64,000 nucleotides of DNA from Rhea pennata (Eukaryota; Chordata; Aves; Rheiformes; Rheidae): positions 102,157,435-102,221,434 of the forward strand of contig NC_084665.1 in the NCBI RefSeq assembly GCF_028389875.1, in the 5' to 3' direction. Both the position numbers and the translations under genes were made by a program. Positions 46,301 through 58,800 of this stretch are shown one piece after another; position 1 is the stretch's first letter; each line of letters starts with the position of its first letter. The notes below the pieces were generated by a model, which worked only from the letters and a program-made list of their open reading frames with translations, did no database searches and was not told where the DNA came from.

Positions 46301-49300
46301 TGACTATATAGTAGGTTAAAGTCTGTCTTTGTTAGAGACGCTTCATACAAGAAGAACTAACTAGCAAGAGAATGTGAGCATTTACAAGGTAAAATAATGC
46401 TGTCTCCACCACTCCACTAACTTTCATTTACTATCATCTTAAGTTTGTCAGACCTGTTTCTTATATAATTTTGGCCTCTATAATTATTATAGTCCATTAG
46501 GTCCGTTATGACTATAGTTGCTCTTAAATTTCACTCCATTCTACAGCTAGTAGAGATATTCCATGAACTAACTTTAGGAATCACATCCAGAATAGTTAAT
46601 GTTTCTAAACTCAGGTAGACCTGAATATGCCATTGCTGTAAAAAGAGAGTAAGTAAATTTCCAGGAGAAATATTGCTTGCATGACATATCAGACTTTGAT
46701 GTAGCTATTTTAACTGTTCTCTCCTTTATTTATTTGGAGAATCAATTTTAGAATGAAATGTCTGTGCTCTACCAAAATCATACCAAAGCAGCAGTATAAT
46801 TCAGTGGGAGGTTCACCAAAATAAGGGATTATGATCCATTATTGATTTTTTTTTTTTAAAAAAAAGAAGTCTATGTACATTCAAAAATTCAAATTATATC
46901 AGTGATTTACTTCATTTTTCTCTTGGTCTCTGTAGAGGTTTGGGTTTTCCTGAAGTGCAGGAATTTTCTCCGAGTACTTCGAGGTCTCAGGCTTGATATG
47001 TTTAAATGTATAGCAGCTTACACTTTACAAAGAGCTTTGAATGTCATCTGTACTATATAGTTTAAAGGCATTTGCTTAATGTGTTTGTGTTGCCCTTTCT
47101 TGTCATTAAATTTCTTGGTTAGTTTTCTTCATTGGCTAGGCCTATGGAGTCATGGGATTATGTGGGATTTTTACCCTTCAGTTAGAAACGAAGTAAGCTT
47201 TTAGACTTTAGGCTCAGGTATCTTGAGTATATGAAGGCCAGAGGCTTCTCAAAGGCTTTTAGAAGACTAGCCTACTATAACTAAAGAGCTAATAGAATTA
47301 ATCCAAATTATTAAACTGTCATGATATGAGGGTAAGAATTCTTGAATAGGAAGGCATTCAGGTTTTTTTTATGCTTGTTTTTTGGTGAGATTGTGAAGGG
47401 ATCATTGTGCTAATTGCTAAACCAGTAGTTGATGATTTTCGTATTTATAGGGAAAAAATGTCTAGATTTAGATTGTTTGTCTGAATGTCTCTCTCAGCTT
47501 TACAGTTTTCTCTTATCTTACCCTCTAAATTAGAAATACTGTGATCTCAAGAACCAATGGTAAGGATGTGTGTATGTGGTATCAGTGCCTATGGACAGAT
47601 AGGAACTAGTATCTTTTCATTTTCATTTTATTTTGACTAACATAATTTGGACAAGTTCCTGGGAATGGTTCTGCTGAAACCTGTAGGTATGATCCTACTA
47701 CTAAGCAAATCCATGCAAGCTTTACAATCCACTGTAAATTCTGACTTCGCTTAAAACAGGTGCATGCCTAGTGGGACAAGCAGGGCAAACCTGAGCTGAC
47801 CCTCATTAAAAGAGTCTGTGGAGGATGGCAGCAGCATATATTAACTATATCTGTAGCAGAGGAGTATCATTTTGTAATTTGGATTTTGCAGACATCATTT
47901 TCTGCTTAGAGTACTGAATAATCACTACAAAATTATATATATTCAGTCCAGTGTTTCGGTAAGACAATTGTCTGATGCTAAAATAGGCCAGCCAAATCTG
48001 ATGACAGTTTTTAAGAGGAAATAAATTTGCTAACTCATCTGTTATAGTACAGTGGATACAAAGCTGCAGTAAAACAATCCCTAGTAAATGTATGTATTAT
48101 CTTTGCCAACAACTGAGGCGATTGTAATCTGGAGAAAGTGTTCATACGTTTATCTCTCAGCATACTTTTGTCATAATCGTCTTGTTTTTGAGTCTGATTC
48201 TGAGACAACTGCCTAAAAATACAAGTCTAGATATCTTACAAAACAATAATGAATAGTCTTTAAAGACTTGCTCTATAATTCATCCTGAGAGTTGTAGCGT
48301 TATTTATAAACTGCTCAAGATAGGTATGGCTCCAGTGAAAACAAAAATCAGCAGATCCCCCCCATGTTGAATTCTACACTTCTGTTTGATGGGAGGGAGG
48401 GAGCTCATTCGAGGAGCAACAGAAATGTTCAAGACTAGCCACAAATTCATTCATTTATTCCAAGGGTATCTCCCTGTCTTTGTAGAGTTGAGTCAGCCTG
48501 AAAATATTTTATTTTTGCGTTTGACGCATTTTTCCCCCAGGATATTTAAACTGTTTTTTTTTCATTATTTGTCTAAGAGTTAAGGAAGTGGTTCAAGGGA
48601 AAATAAATCAGGGACAAAAAGAAATTGTTTTCTTAGATATATGAAAGCACTTCTATTTAGGAGTGAATACAGATATATAAATACAGGTTATATCGTATAA
48701 GGGCAAATCCTGCTATCCATTTTTTATAGCAGATCCAGTAACATGCCCTAAACAGAGAATGTCACACTGAGCTGTTACATAGCAAATTAACTACTACTGA
48801 CACTCTGCTTATTGTATACTGTCTGTCCATTGCTGTTTGTGTCTGACTCACCGCAGTGCAGCGTGTGGGTGCCCCAGTGAGCACTAGTCTATGCTGAGAA
48901 ACAGCATCTTTGGCAATTATATGGCAAAATGTGTGGTGGTCCCCCAGCTGCTGCAGCAAGACCACTTGGGCTCCCAAGCTAACTCCAGAAGAGTTAACTT
49001 GGGTACCTTTACTCAATGTGACAGCGTAGTATAGAAATAGCCGGCATCTTTGCCCAGCCATCTGGCTCCCTGCGCTTGTAGCGTGGCTTCCGACAGTACA
49101 TGGAGCGCAGAGATGCCGAGGGGATGCCTTCTCAGCTCCATCGGTCACCGGGTAGAGTAATGGCATTGTGCCAAGGTGCACACCAAGGGGTAAGACATGG
49201 TCTCAAGGCATTGCATTTGGGGACCTGTGTTACAAATGAACATATCCTCACAGCTCTTCGCAGGATAGGGACAATCTCCGCATAAAGATCTAGTACTAAT

Positions 49301-52300
49301 TTGCAGTTTTTAATATTTAGTTTCCTCAGTGCAGTTATATCGATAATGCCATGGCTATCACAGAAGTATTTACATACTGATATAAGACTTCTCAGTATCT
49401 ACTGTTATCTCTGGACATGTATGTTTTAGATGAGATTGCAGCTTCAGTTATCTTGTGTGCCAGTTTACAGTCCGCACTTCTGATGCACGCAGGTGGAGCG
49501 CTAGTTTCAATGGGCTCTAGGTGGAGCAAGGCGTGTTGCACGGGTCTGTTAGCCACCAAGCAGTTGTACCCATGTACGTAATGGAAATTTCTGGTTGGTG
49601 TTTATTGGTCAAAACTAACCTTAAATTGAAACTGTAAATTTAAACAGCTGAGGTCATACATGTGGGGATGGCATGTATTGCCACAAAATTGCCACATCAG
49701 CTATAGAAACTACCTGCTTATACACACTGAAAGGATTGTGTTGGGGTCCATAGATCACACGCAGCTCAGAAAAGTTCAACCACCTGCAGCAAGTTCTCAG
49801 TTACGGTGGTTAGATTATTCAGGTCGAGGTTATGGATACGCATTCAGAAACAGCTCAGCACTTCAAAGGCTATTGAAAGCAATATAGAGGATTGAATATT
49901 GAAATTCATATTTCAATATTGAAAGCATATAGAAGGCTAGGTGAAAGGAAGCACCACAGGAGCATAGTAGCACTACTCTCATGGCTGCTCCAGCTGTTGG
50001 GCTATTACAAGTGATTTCCTATAGCAAGGAGAAGTCACTCATACACTTTTCCACTGCTGGACTTTTTCTAAGGAGAAGCAGCTTGAAGGTACTGTGGAAG
50101 AACCATGCAGAGCACAGGGTAAAGCTACCTCACTATTTTCATAGAGTATCAGCTTCAGATGAGCTGAGTTTGCTCCACCTGGCCATGTCCAACTTGAGTG
50201 GTTGCCACCTGGAGCCACAGTTTTTTAACCTGCCTCCCAGTGCTCTGAAGGCTGGAGGGCATATCAGACCCAGGATGTGGGCTGGTAACAGAGCGCTTGG
50301 GCCGCTCCACACTTCTGTGGGAAAGAGCTCAGCTCTGGGTTGCAGAGGTGCTCAGGGAGGTCTTCAGACCCCCAACTGATGTGGCCAATCTTGATCTAGT
50401 GCTGGTGAACCTGGCTGTCATTGAGCTGGCTCCTTGGGCTCCTAGTTCAGCTGCACACTATGTGCCTGGGTACTTCTGCTCTCCAAAGCATCTGTGAGCC
50501 CCTTCTCACTTCCCTTGTGCCCCACTCTGCCTTAGGGAGAGTTAGTGTTCTGCTCTTCCTGACTCATCACCAGGAATGAAACATGAGTTACGTCTGAAGT
50601 CTGAAATTACCACATCAGCTGTAGAAGCTAACTGCAGCTGACGTGTGGGCAAAGACACATTTCTTGCAAGTCGTGCCAATGTCCTTATCACCGCTGTCCA
50701 CTCAGCTGTATGAATACAGCACTCGGCTGCAGGATGGCAGAGTAAATAGTACAGCAAACTGTGAGTGAAGGATAGGTCTTGCAAAATTTATCATCATCTA
50801 AATTGATAACACTAGCTACACTGAAATGCATTTTCATGTCAAATTAAGGTATTATATTAATCCTCATTCTTTGTTCTAGAGAAAACAAAGTGATACAACC
50901 AGGTCAGGGCTTCGTTCCCTTCTGAGCGGTTGCTGCTCCCTCCGTGTGCTTGCAGCGCAGCCCAAGGGCGAGAGTGACTCTGCGGAAGGAGCCTCCGCTT
51001 ACGCAGCAGGCTGAGCTCACCGAGAGCCTGCAGAGCATTTCGGCTGGCCCAGCGTAGCTGTCGGGGTGGGCTGAATAGCTCTTCGGGCCTCGCTGACTGT
51101 GTTGACTGAATTTTTCATTGACTATAATGGAGCTTAAGCGCAGCTCCAAGAAGAGACCCATTCAGACATATAAGTGTTGCTGACATTTCAATGTAGGTAT
51201 CTTAATAGATATCTGAATCCCAGTCTAGCTCTTTTTTAATATATGTATATATACTTGCTAAATCTCTCTTTGTTTATCTATCTGTTTTATACTTGACAAA
51301 ATGGACACCCATCTTCACATGCAGGGATGGCCTAAATTCTCTCACCAGTTTATATGTCAGATAAGTGTGCTAGACTGACGAGAGTCATTTCTTTGTACTA
51401 GATGTTGGGTAGCAGTTTTGTGGGTTAGCAATTTTGTGTTAGTTCTCATTCCCCTTCCTACTGTATTTTTGATTTTCGAAAGGCCATTTTGGACAGTTTG
51501 GACAGTTAATACCTCATTGCACATTCATTATCTATACCATATACCTCCAAAGCTGAGAACAAATGATGATATGGAAAAGGGAGAAAGCAGAGGTAGAAAA
51601 GGGACATACTTGGGAAATGTGCCTAGATATTTTAAATTCAACTATCCCTTGCAGACTACTGATCAAGATTAATTGTTATAATTTTATAATTGTCCAGTTC
51701 CTACTACAGGCTTGGAGCGCCCTGAAGTAATAGGGCAGGAACTGGAACAAGCCACCACGAAGGGAAGGGGGCAGCGGAGGGCTGTAAGCCTCCTCCTCCG
51801 AGAAGGACAGGGCTGCCCAGAGGGCAGGCCAGCTGCTCTGGCTTGTGGCTTCAGGAAGGAGAGAGTACCGAAGCGGTAGCGGAAAGCATGACTGGGGACA
51901 TTGTTTTGTTATCTGCTTGTACATCGTCGAATTTTCCTAGTGTTACAGCTTACCTGCTTTGAGAGGAATCCTAACCTTGTGATAGAAAACACATTATGTA
52001 AAATAGCAGTGTAGTGCAATAAATAGAGTTTTATACAGTATGCATCAGCATGTATGTGCATGGGTTATTAAAAATTGTGTTTTAAATTCACATTTAAACC
52101 CAAGGATTGCAAAAGGGTACTATTTGTACACACTTGAGGGCCCGCTAAAGAACTGAAAAGCAGCTTATTTATACTGTGTTTCATGATCCCAACTGGAAAA
52201 GTGACCTTGGTCAGGCTGTGTAAGAGACTATTGCTTGCAATCCCTTTCAATGTTTGGATTTTTTTGGAAAATTTGATATTATATGACACATGCCCAATCA

Positions 52301-52775
52301 TAGTCTTCAAAATCTGAGAAATGGTTCTATCACTATTTAGTATTTAAATTTTAGCAGTTGAGAGTAAAATCTTCTAAAATAAACATAAGATGTGCAAAGA
52401 AGCATCAGAGGAAGCTTGCTAAGGAGGGAGTGGAGTGAGAAACTGAATGCAACATCTTATATTTGGTGTTTTAACTCTTGATTCAGATCTTTATAGGAGT
52501 AAACCTTATCCAAGATGAAAAAAATGATCAATAAAAGACAGAAAGATCGTCTTTTATTTTTTCAGAGCCTACAGAACTAAGGAAAATAGTTGCTTCCTCC
52601 TCCTGCATTTGTGGAGTGATATGCTGAATGAAAGAAGGCAATCTTCCTGCTATAAAAAATTAAGTCTTAGCTTTAATTAGTGATCTTTAGTATTAGTGAG
52701 AAAGTACCAGTAGTTTGGAGGACTTAGCTTGTGTCCTAGATTTTGCGTGGAACTCCCAAGACTGGCAGTTGAATA

Positions 52776-52809
<34 letters not shown>

Positions 52810-55800
52810 TGGATGTTTGGCATAGAAGTTGCTATAGGAGAAGAAAAATGAAACAATAACAAAAAGGAATAACAATAATGATTTTGGTCCTTTTTTAATT
52901 AGAACAGTTCTTACTATACAGATGCATATATATTCATAGATGTATATGTAGCAGAAAGTCTCTCAAAGCTCTCTCTTTCAGTAGGCAGGGGAATTTGATA
53001 CAAAGAAGTTATTTAATATTTAATTAAGCCCCCCCTTTTTTTTTTAGTTCAAGCAGGTATTTCAACTGTAGAGTTTAATTCTATTTCAGCCTATCTGCTG
53101 AATAGCTGAGAACTGTGGCATCTCGAGAATGGCTGTGAAACTATGCATACTAATATCTCCAGGCTTTAGGAATTTATAGGTTGCATATACATGAAAGTTT
53201 TCAAGCTTTAAACAGGCAGTTACTGACAATTCAAAGACTGCATCTTGAGGCCATTAACTGACAGTGGTAATAATAGATGACAATTCTTATGTGTACAGAA
53301 CCACTGTCAGAAAACTTTAAAGCAAGCACACAAAGTTGGATATCTGATCTGAACTTCCTTTGACTTTGATATTCATTAGCACACTTGCAAAAGTGAATTT
53401 AATCTAACGAACTCGGTGAAATATCTTAAAAGCATTTACAAACACAGCTGAGCTCTGTTGTCATTGCTGCCGCTGCCCTGAGTACCTATTACTGCTTGCT
53501 TCTAACTAGCAATTTTTTTTGTTTTTTGCTGAAGTTCTGCCAGAAGGTAAGCTGGGCTGCAGGCCAGTGTCCACTGGAATTAATGCAAAGACATCTGCTG
53601 ACTTCAGCTGGACATCAGATAATGCACCCTGGCTTCTCATAATGTTAATGTTTAGTGACTCTGAAAACACGTATTTGCTGGAAAGATTAGATTACAAGAT
53701 TAAGAGTCTGTTACGCAATGTATTCTACATAAAGTATTTATATGCTGTAAAAAATAACAAAAAATGTTTGGTTGCAAGCATAAAATAATACATAACTTAT
53801 GATGAAGGCAGTAAGGGGAGACAAAGGAAGAATGGAGGGAAAAGGGCCTAGTAAAATAAAAGGGCCTGTAAATGAAAAAAAATAGATTGTTTATAATAGT
53901 TTAAAAATCTTTTTTTTTTTTTTAATTTATGAATGGATTGGGAATTGGAATAGGCAATGATACTATAATGCTTGCAGAGTGTGGTGTACTTGGTTATCAA
54001 ATACTGGAGCATACAAAAAGGTCCTGAGGAATGGGACCAGTGATTACACATGAAGTTCAGTGTTCATAAATGCGAAGCTAGTCATGTTGCAGAGAAAAAT
54101 CATTCATCCCTTTTATTATTTTCTTAGTGTATGATCTCAAGAAAGGACCTTTTGAATTACTCTAGACAATTCATTAAGATCTCTGTCCAGCTTGATCAAA
54201 AAAATAAAAATGGAGTGGGAAATAGAATGGAAAATTCATCAATGCTGTTATCTATATCAGTAATACAACCTTACATGAAGTATTGGGTACCTGAATTATT
54301 GGGTTCTAGGAAGAGTGATGTCTACATATAAAAAGTGCTTGAAAAGACTGGAATTAGTTCATATAGAGAGAAGAAAATAGGAGGAAATCCGATAATAAAA
54401 TAGGTGGAATGATGAATACTATATCAAAGGTGGACTAAAACCTTCTGGCCATCATGGGTGGGATCCATCTTAATTAATTTTGGACACTTCAGCCTGGATG
54501 TCTACAAGTGAGCTAGTTGACCTAGGCTCCATTTATGGCCAGTGGAGACAGATGGGTGGTGTTAGGGCATGGCTCATCTGGCTAGACAGAAACAGATGAG
54601 TTTTCTCCTAGACGTTGCTGACTTCACTGGCTCCAAAGGGAGCCGGGGAGACTCACTGAGGTTCAGTCAAAGGAATTGCAGCCCTTGTTTCTGCATGGTG
54701 AGACTCCAGCACATGGTGCCGAGGTTTGGAATATTCAAAGATGGCTAAGTTGCATCTTTAAAGAAGAATACAGTATAATGTATATCTTTGTGCAATTATG
54801 TTAATGTTTAGAAGAAAACAGATGATTTAAAAAAATGTATTGTTGAAGCCTTACTTGTTCAGTTTGCCTCATGTCATAATTTTATAGGGATAAAAATGAG
54901 CCCGATGCTAGGGTATCGGAATGAGCAACTCTCTCAACCCAAAGAACATGAGAAAGTTTGCGTGACAGAGGGAACTGTAAACTGCTAAACGGTGGGAGAG
55001 AAACCTTGTACCGCATGAATGATTTTAACATCTCTAGTGCTTTCTCTGGTGCTTTGGTCTCCAATGGTACGCTGTGAAGCGTCTGAATACTTTGTAGTAT
55101 CTTTCTGCTCTCCTGTGAGCTCTGGCTTAACATCTAAAATAACATTCCGTTTACCAAACAGGTGCATGTGTCGCTTGCACGTTTTTCATTTGATTGCCTT
55201 ACTAGTATTGACAAGTTTTCAATTTTAGGTCCAGCTGAAGGATAAGTAAGATAGGTAATGACACAGGTGTCTGTCTGTTTCACGGGTGAGAATGAGAAGA
55301 AATCGCTGGCTGTTCTAGTTTTGCATTAAGCATACTAGTCGCAGGTCACATATGTTGCACTACTTTTTGACAGTGTGTTTCTCCTTACTCCTTTTTTCAT
55401 CTTTTTTATCACCAAATTGCAAAACCTTGGGTTTTTGCTTTGGCAAACTCTCAGTGCAGGAATGAGTAGGCACTTCAGGTTTTGGCCTAAGGACTCTGCC
55501 CTTGTAACATTATCTTTGTGATAAAGAATTAATTTCCCACCTGAAATCATGATCCTCTGCCTTTGTCACATTATAATCCTCTCCAGGGCAACCATTTGTG
55601 ATACAGCAGACAGATTATGACTTCAAGTGACGAATAAGCTTCAGTGACAGACGCAGATGAGCCTTTGAAGAGATAAAGATCCTGTTTTCTTGCTAGTAAT
55701 GAACAGCAAAAGAGGAAAAAACATAAAATACGAATGAGAAACATTGTCTATAAGTGGACTTTGCAAGAAGTCAGGGATGAGTTTTTAACATTGAAATACA

Positions 55801-58800
55801 GCACTCAATTAGTAAACCTTGAAGTATTTTGAGGCGAAGTCATTCAGTGAGAGAGATCCACATTCTTAAATCCCTATCTGGCATGTGGCTCTAAGCACTT
55901 TTAGAGCTGCTTAGCTTCAACCAAATTCTTGTGTTACATAAACGTACTTTCCCAAAGAGTTTTATCTAGATAATGGGAGTGGGAATATGGTAAGGGAGTA
56001 ACTGATGTGCAGCGTATATGACCAGGTTTTATCCAATAGCTATTATCTGTAAAACAAGCAAACAAACAAAACAAACAAACAAAAAAACCATAATGTGTTT
56101 AACATTTAGGAAACTTTTTTCTGATTTCAGAACACAAAATAGTTTTCAAATTATTTTGGTCTGTTATAGAATATTTTTCTACTATAGAATAATCCCTGAT
56201 GCACACTAATTTTTTTAAGAAAAGAAAAAATTCTGCAACAAGTAAGCAATATAATAGTAGGCTCCATGTATCGTATTATTCCCTGTCATCCTGAATGGCT
56301 TTAGTATTACTTTGAATAGTTTTACTTCATATTTGTTATTTATTTCACAGTATACATGAAAAGAAAATGGGGCAAAATATTTTCCCATTGCAATAGTATG
56401 ACAGAGTATGTCTCAGATGTACATCTTCGAACATTTAGTGCTCTTAAACCCACCCAGTCTATCGGCTGCAGTGGATTCTGCTATGCTGCTTGTGGTAGTG
56501 GATGTGGATAGGGTCCTCCTTTCATAAAAGATACAAGAAATCAAAGTCTGCTCCCACCTGTGCCCTGGACAACTCTTTAGCTTCAGTAGACTAGGAGGGA
56601 TCATAATTAAAGATTCAGAAGATTTTTCCCGTGTCCTTTCAGTAACTAAAGTAACTGTCTCGTTTAGCACCTAGAATAGAAAGCAGCTCTCTTCCCTCAC
56701 AGTGTCACGATCGGCGGAGTAGTAAATCCAGTTTGCACAGAGAGCCCAAAGACTGGCATTTCTCTCTTAATTGCATGAATCTATGAAATTAATATTTTAA
56801 TGTAACTTTTGTATACTCATTTCTCAATTAAGGAAAAAGACTAAAGTGGAGAAAAAACAGAACGCTAGGTTCTTATGAAAATATATTGTTCCCACATCAT
56901 TTCTGATTGACAGGGACTCAGGATATTTAGACTCATGCCATAGATTGTCTCAGTTTTAACTAAAAATCTTAGCTTGTTTAATATTGTTTCTCTTTTATGG
57001 TCTAGCTATTTCTGAGTGCTGGGTATGCTGCAAAAGGACTTTAGTACAGATATTTTACTAGAAAGCAGAAGAAGGTAGAAAATTAGGGATTGGTGGATCT
57101 GTCTGTGGTTCTGAAAGGGTTTTAGTCTTTACACTGCAGACAGTATTACTGTGAAAATGAATGAGATTTGGCTCATTTATTCTGGAAGCTGGCGTGATTG
57201 AATGACTGAAACTCTTATTTACAACCTGGATGGGGGTAATAACATTTTACATTATATTCAGCACAAGTGACACATGGCAGGTTCAAGCCTGCTCATGATG
57301 ACTGGCAGGAAGGATGCTCGTTGTAAATGGTCTGCAAGTAGCAATATAGGGCTCACGTTATACTTGTCACTAAATGAGAAACTCTGGATGATGTTCAGAG
57401 TTTTTCACAGCAAACCTCTACAAAGCATCTGTGAAGCACAGTTTTCCTGAATTTATTAATTTGGCCAAATATGCCTGTATTTCCCAGATGACAGCAAAAG
57501 ACAGCTCTCTGCCTTAATTATTTTATTCCAAATGGTAAGATCTCCCCCCAGATCTGGCAGTGTCAGAACTCTTAAAAAGAACAGCTAGTCACAAATAAAA
57601 CTTGCAAGCTACCAATTCTTCTTTACTTTTATTTTCAGGAAAAAAAAGTGTATATTTTTGCTTACACTCCCTAATACAATTCCTCAAGAGGCCAGGAATA
57701 AATCTGGATATTTTTAATTACAAAATTTTAAATTGCAACTTTTTAATTATAAATAACTATAAATAAGGACTTACTAAAGAAAAGCAACATGAGTTATTTC
57801 TGCTGTGTCAGTAATGTATATAACTGAGATATATAAAACATGTATTTGTAACACTCAACAATGTCCCTTTATTGCTACATGCAGTATATATGAATGTTAT
57901 TTAAAATTAGTATACTTATATCTCAAGATCTTGTCATCATTAAAATCCTGTGTGATATTTCTGTTGTTGAATAGCTGCATTCTGGAAGATGTCAAACATT
58001 GCGGTTGTTTTTGCTGTGTCACAGGGCTTCAGATCAAGTCCTCGTCATGCCAGAAGACGCGTAGCAGCTCGCATCGAAGAAACACAGCCTATAGTGGAAG
58101 CTCACCACTTAAGCGAGCAGGAAACTTCTGTAAGAAAAAGAAAGATCAAGAAAAGCAGCCGAGTTCAACCAGAATTTTATCATTCTGTTCAAGTTACCCC
58201 AACAAGAAAACCTGTAAGTATCTTCTAGGGATAAATGTTACTCAAAATATATTACAGGGGCATGGAATATAGTTCTAATTTTTGCACCATCCATGTTCTG
58301 TTTCTCAGTTTCAAAAACTTTTCAGTCCTCATGTTTGGTGAATGTAGATCTAAGTTTGCTAGACTGTATTCAATGTTGATATATGACTCCAAAAATCCAG
58401 ATATGAAGAGGGTTTTTTGATTTTAATATTCAGTCTATATTTAGTATTTAAATCAGACATTTCAGCTGAAAGCTTTATGCTAATATTATTTAACAGATTT
58501 TTTTTATCACAATTTATTGACATTGCTTTTGCAGGTAGATTTACCAATGATTCTATATACTGAAACAAATCAATACTAGATTAAATTTTGAAGTTTCTTT
58601 TACTGTATACAATATTGCCAATCTTTCTGCTCAACATATGCATTTTCTGATGTGGTTTTACGTAAGAATACTTCTTGCAAATACAGTTTCTCTTCTTACT
58701 GAGAGCTGGTTGCTTTTAGGCTTTTACTAACGTATCTTCTGGCTTGAATGACTTCTTCTAAGCCAGTACTGTTAAAAAATACTATGAGGCACACCCTAAT

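Larger units (their letters stand above)
43784..58024 (+). other. DST intron 2 (about 14.2 kb)
   Basis: Long AT-rich intron without recognised exons. 48.75-51.9 kb contains several GC-richer, CpG-containing patches with open frames up to 139 codons that match nothing I know; these are treated as unidentified (worn repeats, possible regulatory patches). A hairpin with repeated flanks lies at 49871-49936 and a 30-nt poly-T at 52779-52808. Confidence 0.8.

Noticed and set aside
48762-49181. 139-codon minus-strand frame in DST intron 2
   Set aside because: No splice context, opposite to DST, no recognisable family or domain; reported only as part of an unidentified GC-richer block.
49981-50379. 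132-codon plus-strand frame in DST intron 2
   Set aside because: No similarity to DST or any family known to me and no convincing splice borders.
54131-54400. Possible ancient LINE fragment in DST intron 2
   Set aside because: Wording around 54.25-54.35 kb vaguely recalls an old CR1/L3-like repeat, but there is too little similarity to support a call.
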